Part shown: one piece after another, positions 45,040 to 53,478 of the stretch
How the letters are laid out: each line of letters begins with the position of its first letter
Position numbering within the stretch: position 1 is the first letter of the stretch
Assembly (NCBI RefSeq): GCF_006385705.1
Contig: NZ_VFRQ01000001.1
Coordinates: 248,001 to 312,000, forward strand
Length of the DNA stretch: 64,000 nt
Direction: 5' to 3'
Source: Pontibacter mangrovi
GTDB taxonomy: Bacteria > Bacteroidota > Bacteroidia > Cytophagales > Hymenobacteraceae
The notes under the pieces: generated by a model
The model's input: the letters and a program-made list of their open reading frames with translations, nothing else
Database searches by the model: none
What the model was told of the DNA's origin: nothing
Translations under genes and position numbers: made by a program

Positions 45040-45481
45040 AAAACCAAAAATTTGAAATGCTGACGTTTATACTTTAGAAATCGCGGGGGTAAGTTCTCCA
45101 GAGTAGCCAAACCAACAGTAACAGCCGGCAACCCTGGGCAGATCAGCTAAAGTCTTTGGGTGTAGTATAAAAGGGAAGGCAGTAACCGTTCAAGGCATCG
45201 CACAGCGACACATGATGCGACGCCGCGACCATACCAGTATAAAGTATACTGGCAAACGCAGGGTTGCTATGTGATTGCCGCGGTTGCATGAACTGTTCTT
45301 CTGACGCAAAGTTATGCGAATCTTTTTGATAAAAGCCAGCTATATCTGCACAGATTTTATACGCCACAGCCTAGGCGCATTAAGCTTGCCACAATATAGC
45401 ATGAACTAGGGCATAGGTATGAAAACCTTTGCGTAGCGAAAGCGTTAACACCCTCAACTAACCCTTTACTTTCCGATAATT
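45040..45481. other. 442-bp gap between the glutamate synthase gene and the 43-codon gene
   Basis: I see no convincing gene here. It holds the upstream regions of two divergent units, TATACTT at 45069-45075, and the inverted repeat at 45234-45252. A 74-codon minus-strand frame (45143-45367) spans the repeat but shows no recognisable family. Confidence 0.5.
45234..45252. repeat. Inverted repeat built on GTATAAAGTATAC (third copy)
   Basis: CCAGTATA (45234-45241), spacer AAG, TATACTGG (45245-45252). The core 13-mer is identical to that at 2188 and 35353; the flanking bases again are complementary but different. Confidence 0.65.
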
Positions 45482-45613
45482 ATGAAAAGAATCGCTGCTG
45501 TATCATCCGTGCTGCTGCTTGGCGCCAGCGTGAGTGTCTTCATCAATAAATACCTTTCACCAGGCAAAATCGAAATAGACCTCTCCGAAGAAGAGTATTA
45601 TTTATACCTGTAA
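45482..45613 (+). CDS. Small single-helix protein with acidic tail (43 residues)
   Basis: A 43-codon frame: MKR start, hydrophobic segment IAAVSSVLLLGASVSVFI (4-21), then a hydrophilic end with acids and tyrosines (EIDLSEEEYYLYL). It could be a membrane-anchored or exported small protein. A strong bidirectional terminator begins 8 bp after the stop, which favours a real unit. It shares its layout with the 49-residue protein at 42850. Function unknown. Confidence 0.55.
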   Translation: MKRIAAVSSVLLLGASVSVFINKYLSPGKIEIDLSEEEYYLYL

Positions 45614-45618
45614 CTATA

Positions 45619-45664
45619 AAACAGAAAGGGGCCGCTCTTGTTTAGAGCGGCCCCTTTCTGTTTC
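45619..45664. terminator. Bidirectional terminator after the 43-codon gene and emrB
   Basis: A perfect 18-bp stem, 45621-45638 with 45644-45661 (core GGGGCCGCTCT), loop TGTTT, with A-rich and T-rich sides. It serves the small plus-strand gene and the end of the minus-strand efflux operon. Confidence 0.9.
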
Positions 45665-45674
45665 TGTGGCAAGC

Positions 45675-47222
45675 CTAGTGCACATCAGTAGGCACGTTGG
45701 CGTTCTTTTTAAACTTCTGCAGATAAAGCAGCGGAATAGAGAAGAGCATGATCAGGCCCGCCACCCAGTACGCATCTGTATAGGTTAGCAGGTATGTCTG
45801 CTTTGTCACCATGCCTTCCAGCGCTTTGTAAGCCGCCGTTTTGGCATCTAAAAAAGTATAGCCTTTCGATACGAAACTTTGCACCAGCCCATTAAAACGC
45901 TGCACAAAGGCCGTGTTATACTCGTTGATGTTTACCAGCAGGTTGTTGCGGTGCACCCCCTGCCGCACGTGTATAAGCGTGGTGAGGGCGGCAATACCAA
46001 AGGAGCCCCCTAACTGCCGGCTCATGTTGTTCAGGCCTGTGCCCTGCCCTATCTCCTTCCCGTGCAGGTCTTGCACGGCCAGGGTTGTCAGCGGCACAAA
46101 CAGCAGCGACATGCCTACACCGCGAATCACCAGTGGCCAGAAGAAATCGCCGGTGCCAGAGGCTAGCGATGAATTGCTCAGCATCCAGGAAAAGACGAAG
46201 AACAGCAGCATCCCGACAGTAGCCATAAACTGCGCCGGCACGCCGCGCTGCAGCATCTTACCGACAAACGGCATCATAATTATGGTGCACAAGCCGCCCG
46301 GCAAAAGCAGCTGCCCTGTTTGCTGCGCAGTAAAGCCCAGCAGGTTCTGGCAGAAGATCGGAAACACGAACATCGACCCATACAGGCCAAAACCAAGCAC
46401 AAACGAGGTAAACATACCAATGGCAAAACTCCTGTGCCTTAAAATCTTGAGGTTTACGATAGGATGATCGGTGCTGAGCTCGCGCCAGATAAACAGGATC
46501 GCACCAAGGACAGCCAACACAGCCAACACAATAATGTATCCTGTCTCAAACCAGTCCTCGCTCTCACCCTTTTCGAGCAGCGTCTGCAGGCTACCCACCG
46601 CCAAGGCCAGTAATCCGATTCCCCACCAGTCAATCGGGGAGCCTTTGGATTCTTTTGGCGTGGCCTTGACAAAGGTATAGGTAGCAAAGGCCGCCAGTAT
46701 ACCCACAGGAATGTTCACGTAAAATATCCAGGGCCAGGAGTAGTTGTCGGTGATGTACCCGCCGATAGTAGGGCCAAGCGTTGGCCCCACTACTGCTCCC
46801 AATCCAAACAGTGCCGTGGCCGTGCCCACCTGCTCGCGCGGCCATGTTTCCAGCAGAATGGACTGCGCCGTAGAAAGCAGGCCGCCCCCGGCAAGGCCCT
46901 GTATGATCCTGAAGATCACCAGTTCATCGAAGTTCGATGCGTTACCGCACAAAAAAGAAGTAACCGTAAAGATGATGATGGACGCCATAAAGTAATTCTT
47001 CCTGCCAAAGCGGCCTCCCAGCCAGCCCGACATCGGGAGAATGATCACGTTGGCAACCGCATAGCCTGTCACCACCCACGCAATATCCTCCAGCGTTGCT
47101 CCCAGGTTACCTTGTATCTGGGGCATGGCCACGTTCACGATCGTGGTGTCGATCAGCTCCAGCAGCGAAGCAGTGATCACCGTCAGCGTGATGAGCCACT
47201 TTTTTAATCCGGTTTCAGGCAT
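45675..47222 (-). CDS. emrB: DHA2-family drug:H+ antiporter (EmrB/QacA type)
   Basis: A 515-residue MFS permease with 14 predicted helices. Family motifs include LELIDTTIVNVAMPQIQGNLGA (motif D1), GWLGGRFGRKNYF (motif A) and GLGAVVGPTLGPTIGGY (motif C, typical of drug exporters). It is the inner-membrane part of a tripartite pump with the HlyD-type adaptor and TolC-type channel encoded directly upstream (4-nt gap). Substrates are probably hydrophobic toxicants but are not readable. Confidence 0.92.
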   Translation of the reverse strand: MPETGLKKWLITLTVITASLLELIDTTIVNVAMPQIQGNLGATLEDIAWVVTGYAVANVIILPMSGWLGGRFGRKNYFMASIIIFTVTSFLCGNASNFDELVIFRIIQGLAGGGLLSTAQSILLETWPREQVGTATALFGLGAVVGPTLGPTIGGYITDNYSWPWIFYVNIPVGILAAFATYTFVKATPKESKGSPIDWWGIGLLALAVGSLQTLLEKGESEDWFETGYIIVLAVLAVLGAILFIWRELSTDHPIVNLKILRHRSFAIGMFTSFVLGFGLYGSMFVFPIFCQNLLGFTAQQTGQLLLPGGLCTIIMMPFVGKMLQRGVPAQFMATVGMLLFFVFSWMLSNSSLASGTGDFFWPLVIRGVGMSLLFVPLTTLAVQDLHGKEIGQGTGLNNMSRQLGGSFGIAALTTLIHVRQGVHRNNLLVNINEYNTAFVQRFNGLVQSFVSKGYTFLDAKTAAYKALEGMVTKQTYLLTYTDAYWVAGLIMLFSIPLLYLQKFKKNANVPTDVH

Positions 47223-47226
47223 TCGA

Positions 47227-48270
47227 TTATCCCTCCTTCGTCAGCACCGACACATGCACGCTCATTCCGGCACGCAGTTTTTGCAGCACCTCCTGGCTGG
47301 CATGGAGCTTAATTTTAACAGGCACGCGCTGTACCACTTTCACAAAGTTACCGGTTGCATTGTCCGGAGGCAGCAGCGAGAACTTGGCGCCCGTGGCCGG
47401 AGAGAAATTATAGATCTCGCCCTCGATTTTCTCTTCCGGGAAAGCATCTACCTTGATGTCCACATGCTGCCCTTGGTGCAGGTTCTCCAACTGCGTCTCC
47501 TTAAAGTTAGCCGTTACGTATAGGCTGTTGTCGTTAACAATTGAAAACAGCGTCTGTCCTGCCTGCACCAGCTGCCCTTTCTGTATGTTTTTCTTCGACA
47601 CGATGCCCGAAGCTGGTGCCTCGATGCTGGTGTAAGACAGCTGCAGGTTAGCAAAGTCAACATCTGCCTGGCGCTGGTCCACACCGATATTGTTAACTAC
47701 TAACTGCGATTTAGTTGTGTTGATCTGCTCTACAGCGGCTCTGTACTGGTCCTGCGCCGCCTGGTAAGCGGCACGGGCCGCATCGCGCTGCGCCTTTGCC
47801 TGGTCGAACTGCTGCTGGGTTATAGAGCCGTCTTTTACCAGGTTCTCATAGCGCTTAAAGTCCTGCTCTGTCTGCCATACTTTTACTTTAGCTGCCTCTA
47901 CGTTGGCTTTTGCAGTAGAGGCGTTTGCCTGCGTGGTGCTTACCTGGGCCTGTGTCACGTTTGTGCTAGCCGAGGCGCCCTGCTGCGCGGCCATAGCCTG
48001 CTCCACTTTAATTTTATAGTCACGGTCGTCAAGCTTCACCAGTAGTTTACCCTGCTGCACATGCTGGTTCTCCTCAAACAGGATGGTGTCCACGTAGCCG
48101 CTCACGCGCGCCACTACCGGGCTGATGTCAGCGTCTATCTGGGCATCGTCCGTGTCTTCGTGCTTGCTCAGGTACAGGTACTCTTTAATGCCATAGCCCC
48201 CGCCAATAAGCAGAATGGCGGCAAGTATAAAAATAAAGACCTTATTCGTTTTCTTCTTTTCGGTTTCCAT
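47227..48270 (-). CDS. emrA: HlyD/EmrA-family membrane fusion protein
   Basis: A 347-residue periplasmic adaptor: N-terminal membrane anchor (KVFIFILAAILLIGGGYGI, about 9-27), biotinyl-lipoyl half-motif (ADISPVVARVSGYVDTILFEENQHVQQGKLLVKLD), an Ala/Gln-rich coiled-coil hairpin (about 85-190) and a beta-barrel (APASGIVSKKNIQKGQLVQAG). It bridges the EmrB-like permease and the TolC-like channel. Spaced 14 nt after tolC and 4 nt before emrB. Confidence 0.92.
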   Translation of the reverse strand: METEKKKTNKVFIFILAAILLIGGGYGIKEYLYLSKHEDTDDAQIDADISPVVARVSGYVDTILFEENQHVQQGKLLVKLDDRDYKIKVEQAMAAQQGASASTNVTQAQVSTTQANASTAKANVEAAKVKVWQTEQDFKRYENLVKDGSITQQQFDQAKAQRDAARAAYQAAQDQYRAAVEQINTTKSQLVVNNIGVDQRQADVDFANLQLSYTSIEAPASGIVSKKNIQKGQLVQAGQTLFSIVNDNSLYVTANFKETQLENLHQGQHVDIKVDAFPEEKIEGEIYNFSPATGAKFSLLPPDNATGNFVKVVQRVPVKIKLHASQEVLQKLRAGMSVHVSVLTKEG

Positions 48271-48284
48271 GAAAGGTAAAAGTG

Positions 48285-49655
48285 TTATTGGATGATGTTT
48301 CCTGTTGATTTTAATAAAGTATAATACGCGAGGGCGGCATCGGCCTTGGCCAGTTCCAGATTCACCAACTGCTGAAAAAGCTGCGTTTCGGCATCGATGC
48401 GGTCGGTGGCGGTGGCAACCTTGTTCTGGTACTGCGATTCCAGGATTCGGTCGTTTTCACGCGCCTGCGCTATCGCTGCCTCCAGGATATGCACGCGCTC
48501 TTTGGCCTGCTGGTACTGCTGGTAGCTTTTGTTCACTTCCGTCTTCACCATGTCGATGGCTGTCAGTCGCCCTAAGTCTGCCTCTGTTCGCTTCACGATA
48601 GCTTCCTGCGCCTTGTTCTTGTTCAGCCACAGCTCATCAAAGTTCCAGGCCACGGTAGCGCCGGCAGTAAATGGTGCGATAAAGCTGTTTTTGGATGGAA
48701 CAAAAGCCCCGCTGGGGTTGATAAAATAAGCATCAGCACCAAGTATAACCGATGGCAGCTTCTCAGCCCGAACTGATTTGAGGTTGTTTTCGGCCACCCG
48801 CTGCTGCAGCCCCAGGCTTCGCAGTTCCTGTCGGTTTACCATCGCTGAGTCCAGGTAGGTGCTCAGGTTAGCCGCCAACTGCTCCGGCGACGCCACTTCC
48901 TGTGCCACAAAGTCAGCATCCTCTGGCAAGCCCAGGAGCAAAGCCAGGTTATAAACCACAATCTTACGGTTGGTTTCCAGATCAACCTGAGAAAGCTCTA
49001 TGTTGCTTCGCTGCAGCTGAAACCTCAGCACATCGTTTTTAGTAACCAAACCCTGCTCAAAAAAACGCTGGGCGCGGTTTATCTGACGGTCTACGTCCTC
49101 CAGGTTCTGGTTCACCACCTTTTGGCTCTGCTGCAGTTTATACAGGCTCAGGTAAGCTTCGGTGATATGGTAGGCTACCTCCTCTTCATCTTTTTCTACA
49201 TCCAGGCGGGCAATTTGGGTAAGCAGGCCCGTCGTCTCCTGCGCATACTTCAGGCGGTTGCCGCTAAAAAGCACTTCCTGCAGCGAGGCCGTTCCAATAA
49301 AGGCATCGGCGCGGCGCGGCAAATAAAAAGGCTCCCCCTGCTCCGACATCCTGAACGTGGTGGTAGGTATCTCGGCGTGGTTATAAGTATAGCTTACATT
49401 TCCGGTGGGTAAGGCTTTGTCTTTGGTTTGGTTATACCGGGCAATCGCTTCCTCCACTTTGGCCTGCGACAGCTGCAGCTGCTTGCTGTTTTCAATTCCC
49501 ATTGTGATGGCCTCCTGCAGCGAAAGCGGTCTTACCTCCTGTGCCGCTGCCGCCCCCGATAGCCCCAGGACCAAAAGAGGTATGAGTGCACGCTTTTTGG
49601 CTACCGAAAAGAAATGCTGTGGCAGCCAGCGCGAGTAGATACTATTTTTCTTCAT
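48285..49655 (-). CDS. TolC-family outer-membrane efflux channel
   Basis: A 456-residue protein with a signal peptide (about 1-39, ending GAAAAQE) and two long coiled-coil repeats typical of the outer membrane efflux family (LSLQEAITMGIENSKQLQLSQAKVEEA; VRAEKLPSVILGADAYFINPSG). The trimer should form the outer-membrane exit duct for the Emr pump. It starts inside the end of tetR (14-bp overlap), so translation of regulator and channel is coupled. Confidence 0.9.
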   Translation of the reverse strand: MKKNSIYSRWLPQHFFSVAKKRALIPLLVLGLSGAAAAQEVRPLSLQEAITMGIENSKQLQLSQAKVEEAIARYNQTKDKALPTGNVSYTYNHAEIPTTTFRMSEQGEPFYLPRRADAFIGTASLQEVLFSGNRLKYAQETTGLLTQIARLDVEKDEEEVAYHITEAYLSLYKLQQSQKVVNQNLEDVDRQINRAQRFFEQGLVTKNDVLRFQLQRSNIELSQVDLETNRKIVVYNLALLLGLPEDADFVAQEVASPEQLAANLSTYLDSAMVNRQELRSLGLQQRVAENNLKSVRAEKLPSVILGADAYFINPSGAFVPSKNSFIAPFTAGATVAWNFDELWLNKNKAQEAIVKRTEADLGRLTAIDMVKTEVNKSYQQYQQAKERVHILEAAIAQARENDRILESQYQNKVATATDRIDAETQLFQQLVNLELAKADAALAYYTLLKSTGNIIQ

Positions 49656-50280
49656 TCTGTTTTAGTAAGTATGATTTTAATAGGGATAGTAAATGTTTCT
49701 TAACACGGGGCTTAATCACCTCCTCCAGCTGCACTTTGTCCTGCATATCGGCATTCAGGAGCCGCGAAAGTATATCGGTTGAGTTGAGGAGGTAATATTT
49801 GGTTCCAATCACTGAGGCGATGGTCATTTCAGCGTCCACTTCTCTGAAAGTACCGTCTGCCATGCCGTCTACTATCACCTGCCGCATAACCTTGAGGTTA
49901 AGGAAGACGTGTTCTGAGATCAGGTCTGCCGTGTCGTGGCGCTGCGCCAGCGAGAGTTCGCGCTGCACCAGGCGGTGAAAGCAGTTGTTGGTGAGCACAC
50001 GGTTGAGGTACGCTTCGATCATCCGCTCCAGCTTCTGCCAGTTCGTGATCGGCTGCTGGTAAATGTCCTCCAGCACGGCGCGCATACTCGATATCCTTCG
50101 TTCCAGCACGGCGCGCAAGAGCCCATCTTTAGAGCCAAAGTAATAGTTCAGCATCGCCATATTGACGCCCGCCTCGCTGGCCAGGAGGCGCGTGGAGGCG
50201 CCTTCGTAGCCAAACTCGCCAAACACGCGCTCGGCAGTGTCAATAATATGCTCTTTCTTATCTTCTTTTTTAGTAACCAT
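49642..50280 (-). CDS. TetR/AcrR-family transcriptional regulator
   Basis: A 212-residue regulator with an N-terminal helix-turn-helix (HIIDTAERVFGEFGYEGASTRLLASEAGVNMAMLNYYFGSKDGLL, about 10-54) and a variable ligand-binding half. ATG 50280 is chosen because TetR proteins begin close to the first helix; a 10-codon longer frame exists. It is the first gene of the tetR-tolC-emrA-emrB operon. The palindrome just upstream is the likely operator, implying repression that is lifted by a pump substrate. Confidence 0.9.
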   Translation of the reverse strand: MVTKKEDKKEHIIDTAERVFGEFGYEGASTRLLASEAGVNMAMLNYYFGSKDGLLRAVLERRISSMRAVLEDIYQQPITNWQKLERMIEAYLNRVLTNNCFHRLVQRELSLAQRHDTADLISEHVFLNLKVMRQVIVDGMADGTFREVDAEMTIASVIGTKYYLLNSTDILSRLLNADMQDKVQLEEVIKPRVKKHLLSLLKSYLLKQNEEK

Positions 50281-50297
50281 TTTAAATTTTGAGGCTG

Positions 50298-50329
50298 CAA
50301 AGTTAATCAATCGATTAATTAATTAACAA
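50298..50329 (-). promoter_or_regulatory. Predicted promoter of the tetR-efflux operon
   Basis: On the minus strand TTG (50327-50329) is followed after 21 nt by TAACTTTG (50298-50305), an exact -7 box. Transcription would start near 50290, about 10 nt before the tetR ATG. Confidence 0.7.
50303..50322. promoter_or_regulatory. Palindromic TetR operator candidate in the promoter spacer
   Basis: TTAATCAATCGATTAATTAA is a 20-bp palindrome with 9 of 10 symmetric pairs (mismatch 50308/50317). It lies between the -33 and -7 boxes, the classic place for a repressor to block RNA polymerase. Binding by the adjacent TetR is inferred. Confidence 0.65.
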
Positions 50330-50473
50330 ATCAAATGGTAACATAAATCCAAAAGCTGCAAATTTTTGCTCTATCGTGTATGTAAGGCGGCGGGAAGCCA
50401 GGCTCTGCCGTATCAGCAAACGATGCTTGCCAGGGCTTGTAACGCCAGCTGTGGAGGTGAATCAGGCCCAAAC

Positions 50474-50504
50474 TTGGGTGCGGGCTAAAATATTGGTAGC
50501 TTTG
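50474..50504 (+). promoter_or_regulatory. Predicted promoter of the FKBP gene
   Basis: TTG (50474-50476), exactly 20 nt, then TAGCTTTG (50497-50504), an exact fit to the Bacteroidota consensus. The leader would be about 50 nt. Confidence 0.65.
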
Positions 50505-50564
50505 TGAGTATACTATCAGTATAATACACTATAAACTAAACCGCATCGAAGGGTGCCTTACACT

Positions 50565-51164
50565 ATGAATTTAAAAGAAAAGATCAGCTACATTATTGGC
50601 CGCGACATGGCCACCAACCTGAAAAAGCAAGGCATTGAGGTGGAGTCTGAGGCGTTTATGCAAGGACTGAAAGATATACAGGCTGGCACGCCTTCTTCCC
50701 TTTCGCAGCAGGAGGTGCAGGAAGCAATGATGGCTTTACAGCAGGAAATGGCGCAGAAGCAGAATGCGGCAGGGTCTGCTAACAAGCAGGAAGGTGAGGC
50801 TTTTTTGGCTGAGAATAAAAATAAAGAAGGCGTTCATACTTTGCCGAGCGGCCTGCAGTACATGGTGCTGAAAGAAGGAACTGGTAAGTCGCCGTCTGCC
50901 TCAGACACAGTTACAACGCACTACCACGGCACCTTGATCGACGGAACTACATTTGACTCGTCTTACGAGCGTGGACAGCCTGCTACCTTCCCGGTTAACG
51001 GTGTTATTGCCGGCTGGACAGAGGCGCTGCAGCAAATGAAGGAAGGCGCTAAGTGGAGACTGTTTATACCTTCAGAGCTTGCTTACGGAGCGCAGGGCGC
51101 CGGCGATGTGATCGGGCCAAATGCTACGCTTGTGTTTGACGTAGAGCTGCTGCAGGTAAAATAA
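50565..51164 (+). CDS. FKBP-type peptidyl-prolyl isomerase
   Basis: A 199-residue protein: an FKBP_N-type helical dimerisation region (about 1-75), a Lys/Glu linker, and the FKBP domain (about 95-199) with VTTHYHGTLIDGTTFDSSYERGQP, FPVNGVIAGWTEALQQMKEGAKW and IPSELAYGAQGAG. There is no signal peptide, so a cytoplasmic FklB-like folding helper is expected. ATG 50565 is preferred to GTG 50553, which lies 4 codons upstream. It has its own promoter and terminator. Confidence 0.92.
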   Translation: MNLKEKISYIIGRDMATNLKKQGIEVESEAFMQGLKDIQAGTPSSLSQQEVQEAMMALQQEMAQKQNAAGSANKQEGEAFLAENKNKEGVHTLPSGLQYMVLKEGTGKSPSASDTVTTHYHGTLIDGTTFDSSYERGQPATFPVNGVIAGWTEALQQMKEGAKWRLFIPSELAYGAQGAGDVIGPNATLVFDVELLQVK

Positions 51165-51189
51165 GCTGCAGCACATACTATACTTTAGG

Positions 51190-51218
51190 AGCCCGGTCTA
51201 GCTAGCCGGGCTTTTTTT
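51190..51218 (+). terminator. Intrinsic terminator of the FKBP gene
   Basis: GCCCGG (51191-51196) pairs with CCGGGC (51206-51211) across a short loop, followed by TTTTTTTA. TATACTT heptamers flank it. Confidence 0.75.
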
Positions 51219-51229
51219 ATACTTAAGAT

Positions 51230-51724
51230 TTAATATCCGGATGGGCTAAGGTTGCTTGGTTTGGGCTGGTGCATTTCGTTTAGCCAGCGTTGCGCTTCTT
51301 CGCGGTACATAAAATGCTGCATGATAAGAAAATTTCCGTCGTGCATCAATTCATCGCCGCTCAGTTCACTCACCAGGCCGTCTAACAAAAACACGGGCAA
51401 GACCACGGCAACAAAAATATCGCAGTTCAGCACCCGCAGCGCCTCCTGAAATACGTGCTCGAAAATCCACCGCTGGTCTTCTCCCCTAATGGTGTCTCGG
51501 TTCTGCAGATCCAGTTGCCATTTACGCACCCTAAGCTGACGCACATGGTCCATCACCAGCACATACCCGTTGCGTAATTCCTCAGAACTCACTTCGCCAC
51601 GCCACCGCACAATCAGCGTTTCATCCTCCTCACTATAGCTCAAAGAGAAAAAGCCGGATTGATGCAGCTCAACGGTTTGGCCTTCTGCAGAGACATCTGT
51701 GGCAACTAGTTTATTCTCAGTCAT
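51230..51724 (-). CDS. Orphan paralogue family member 1 (STAS-like size)
   Basis: A 164-residue soluble protein of unknown function. It shares an overall pattern with the proteins at 53479 and 56793: two N-terminal beta strands, LIVRWRG, WQLDLQNRD, an ...EDQRWIFEHVF helix, CDIFVAVVLP, and a C-terminal MYREEAQRWL helix. The alternating strand-helix layout and size resemble STAS/SpoIIAA-like regulators, but this is weak and based on shape. The DNA upstream (51725-52018, 294 bp, AT-rich) shows no gene. Confidence 0.72.
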   Translation of the reverse strand: MTENKLVATDVSAEGQTVELHQSGFFSLSYSEEDETLIVRWRGEVSSEELRNGYVLVMDHVRQLRVRKWQLDLQNRDTIRGEDQRWIFEHVFQEALRVLNCDIFVAVVLPVFLLDGLVSELSGDELMHDGNFLIMQHFMYREEAQRWLNEMHQPKPSNLSPSGY

Positions 51725-52018
51725 AGCACAATAAAATATGGGTAAATTTTATAAAGGCCTATTTGCGCCAATCTGCACTAAGTTGGCACTAACTGCATTA
51801 TATTTATTGTAAAGATCACATTATTAATCCATATAAACAATATGTTTTATAATTTAATCCAATAGTACAAGTATAAAAATATGTAATCCCTTCGTTTAAA
51901 CCTAGTTCTACTATCTACACTGTGTTTAAAGCCATACCATATAATATCGGAACAGAACAATTAAAGCGTATAGCCGTTCATAAGGCATCATACCATCCAT
52001 CCTAAAAAGAACAAATGT

Positions 52019-53443
52019 ATGGCACACACACCTAACGAAGGAAAAAAATTCTTAGATAGTGTTCATCAGTACTTCGATCATGCGGCCAGTTTTTCCAGAC
52101 TATCACCGGGTATACTGGCTCAGATTAAGACCACCAACAGCGTGTATAAAGTATCTTTCCCGGTAGAGATAGACGGGAAAGTGGAGGTGTTTGAAGGCAT
52201 ACGCGTGCAGCACAGCCACCACAAGCTGCCCTCGAAAGGCGGTATCCGCTTTAGTATGCAGGTAGACGAAGACGAGGTGAAGGCACTGGCTACGCTGATG
52301 ACCTTTAAGTGTGCGGTAGTGGATGTGCCCTTTGGAGGGGCAAAGGGAGGTGTGAAGATTAACCCGCGCACGAGCTCTGTTAAAACGCTGGAAAAAGTGA
52401 CCCGCAGGTACGCAGCTGAGCTCATCAAAAAGAACCTGATTGGGCCAGGCATGGACGTTCCGGCACCAGACTACGGAACAGGCAGCCGCGAAATGGCCTG
52501 GATTGCCGATACGTATCAGGCCCTGAAGTATGGCGAGACCAATGCGCTGGGCTGTGTGACGGGAAAACCCGTGGGGCAGGGAGGCATTAGAGGACGTGCA
52601 GAGGCTACCGGCCTGGGCATATACTTTGGCCTGCGTGAGCTGCTGGCTGATACAGAGATGCTGAAAGGCAGAGGCCTGGACGGCGGCACCATGGAAGGTA
52701 AGCGGATAATTGTGCAGGGGCTGGGGAACGTGGGCTACCATGCCGCCTATTTCTGCCAACAGGACGGAGCCATTATTACCGGTATAGCTGAGCGCGAGGG
52801 CGGCATCTACAACGAGAACGGCATTGACGTGAAGGAGGCCTTTAAGCACCGCAGCGAAAACGGCTCTATCTTAAACTTTAAGGACTGCAAAAACTACGAG
52901 AACTCGGAGGAGATGCTGGAGCTAGCATGTGACATTCTGCTACCGGCAGCCCTGGAAAACGTAATCCATAGCGGCAATGCAGGCAGAATAAAAGCAAAGA
53001 TTGTGGCTGAGGGCGCCAACGGACCTGTCACGCGCGAGGCAGAAGACATCCTGCTGCAGAACAATATCCTTATACTTCCGGATCTCTTCCTGAATGCAGG
53101 GGGCGTAACCGTATCATACTTTGAGTGGTTGAAAAACCTATCGAATGTGCGTTTTGGGCGGATGGGAAAACGGGCAGAAGAGGCCAGTTACCGCCGCCTG
53201 GTGAACGCCATAGAAAGTACTTCCGGCAAAACCATGACAGCAAACGAACGCGCCTTTCTGACGCAGGGAGCCGATGAGATCAGCCTTGTACGCTCAGGAC
53301 TGGAGGACACTATGATCCATGCCTACCATGAGATACGGGATGTGATGATGGAGAAAAAAACGCCGGGACTGCGCACGGCCGCCTTCCTGACAGCCATAGA
53401 AAAGATAGGGGTAAGTTACGAGCTGCTAGGTATCTTCCCGTGA
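52019..53443 (+). CDS. Glu/Leu/Phe/Val-type amino acid dehydrogenase (glutamate dehydrogenase)
   Basis: A 474-residue enzyme catalysing reversible oxidative deamination, most likely of glutamate to 2-oxoglutarate. The substrate domain has KGGIRFSMQVDEDEVKALA, the catalytic-lysine stretch MTFKCAVVDVPFGGAKGG and PGMDVPAPDYGTG. The Rossmann domain has VQGLGNVGYHAAYF followed by an acid-rich loop. NAD versus NADP use is not evident. The 474-residue length is slightly above many GDHs. It may meet the FMN glutamate synthase product at the metabolic level, but not in an operon. Confidence 0.88.
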   Translation: MAHTPNEGKKFLDSVHQYFDHAASFSRLSPGILAQIKTTNSVYKVSFPVEIDGKVEVFEGIRVQHSHHKLPSKGGIRFSMQVDEDEVKALATLMTFKCAVVDVPFGGAKGGVKINPRTSSVKTLEKVTRRYAAELIKKNLIGPGMDVPAPDYGTGSREMAWIADTYQALKYGETNALGCVTGKPVGQGGIRGRAEATGLGIYFGLRELLADTEMLKGRGLDGGTMEGKRIIVQGLGNVGYHAAYFCQQDGAIITGIAEREGGIYNENGIDVKEAFKHRSENGSILNFKDCKNYENSEEMLELACDILLPAALENVIHSGNAGRIKAKIVAEGANGPVTREAEDILLQNNILILPDLFLNAGGVTVSYFEWLKNLSNVRFGRMGKRAEEASYRRLVNAIESTSGKTMTANERAFLTQGADEISLVRSGLEDTMIHAYHEIRDVMMEKKTPGLRTAAFLTAIEKIGVSYELLGIFP

Positions 53444-53478
53444 TGCCCCTGCCGAAAGGTATACCTAAGTATAGAGGG

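Noticed and set aside
45143..45367. 74-codon minus-strand frame upstream of the glutamate synthase gene
   Set aside because: It crosses the inverted repeat at 45234-45252, shows no signal, domain or codon pattern of local genes, and has no clear promoter or terminator.
52103..52849. 248-codon minus-strand frame opposite glutamate dehydrogenase
   Set aside because: Antisense to a protein with all dehydrogenase motifs; its own translation looks random.
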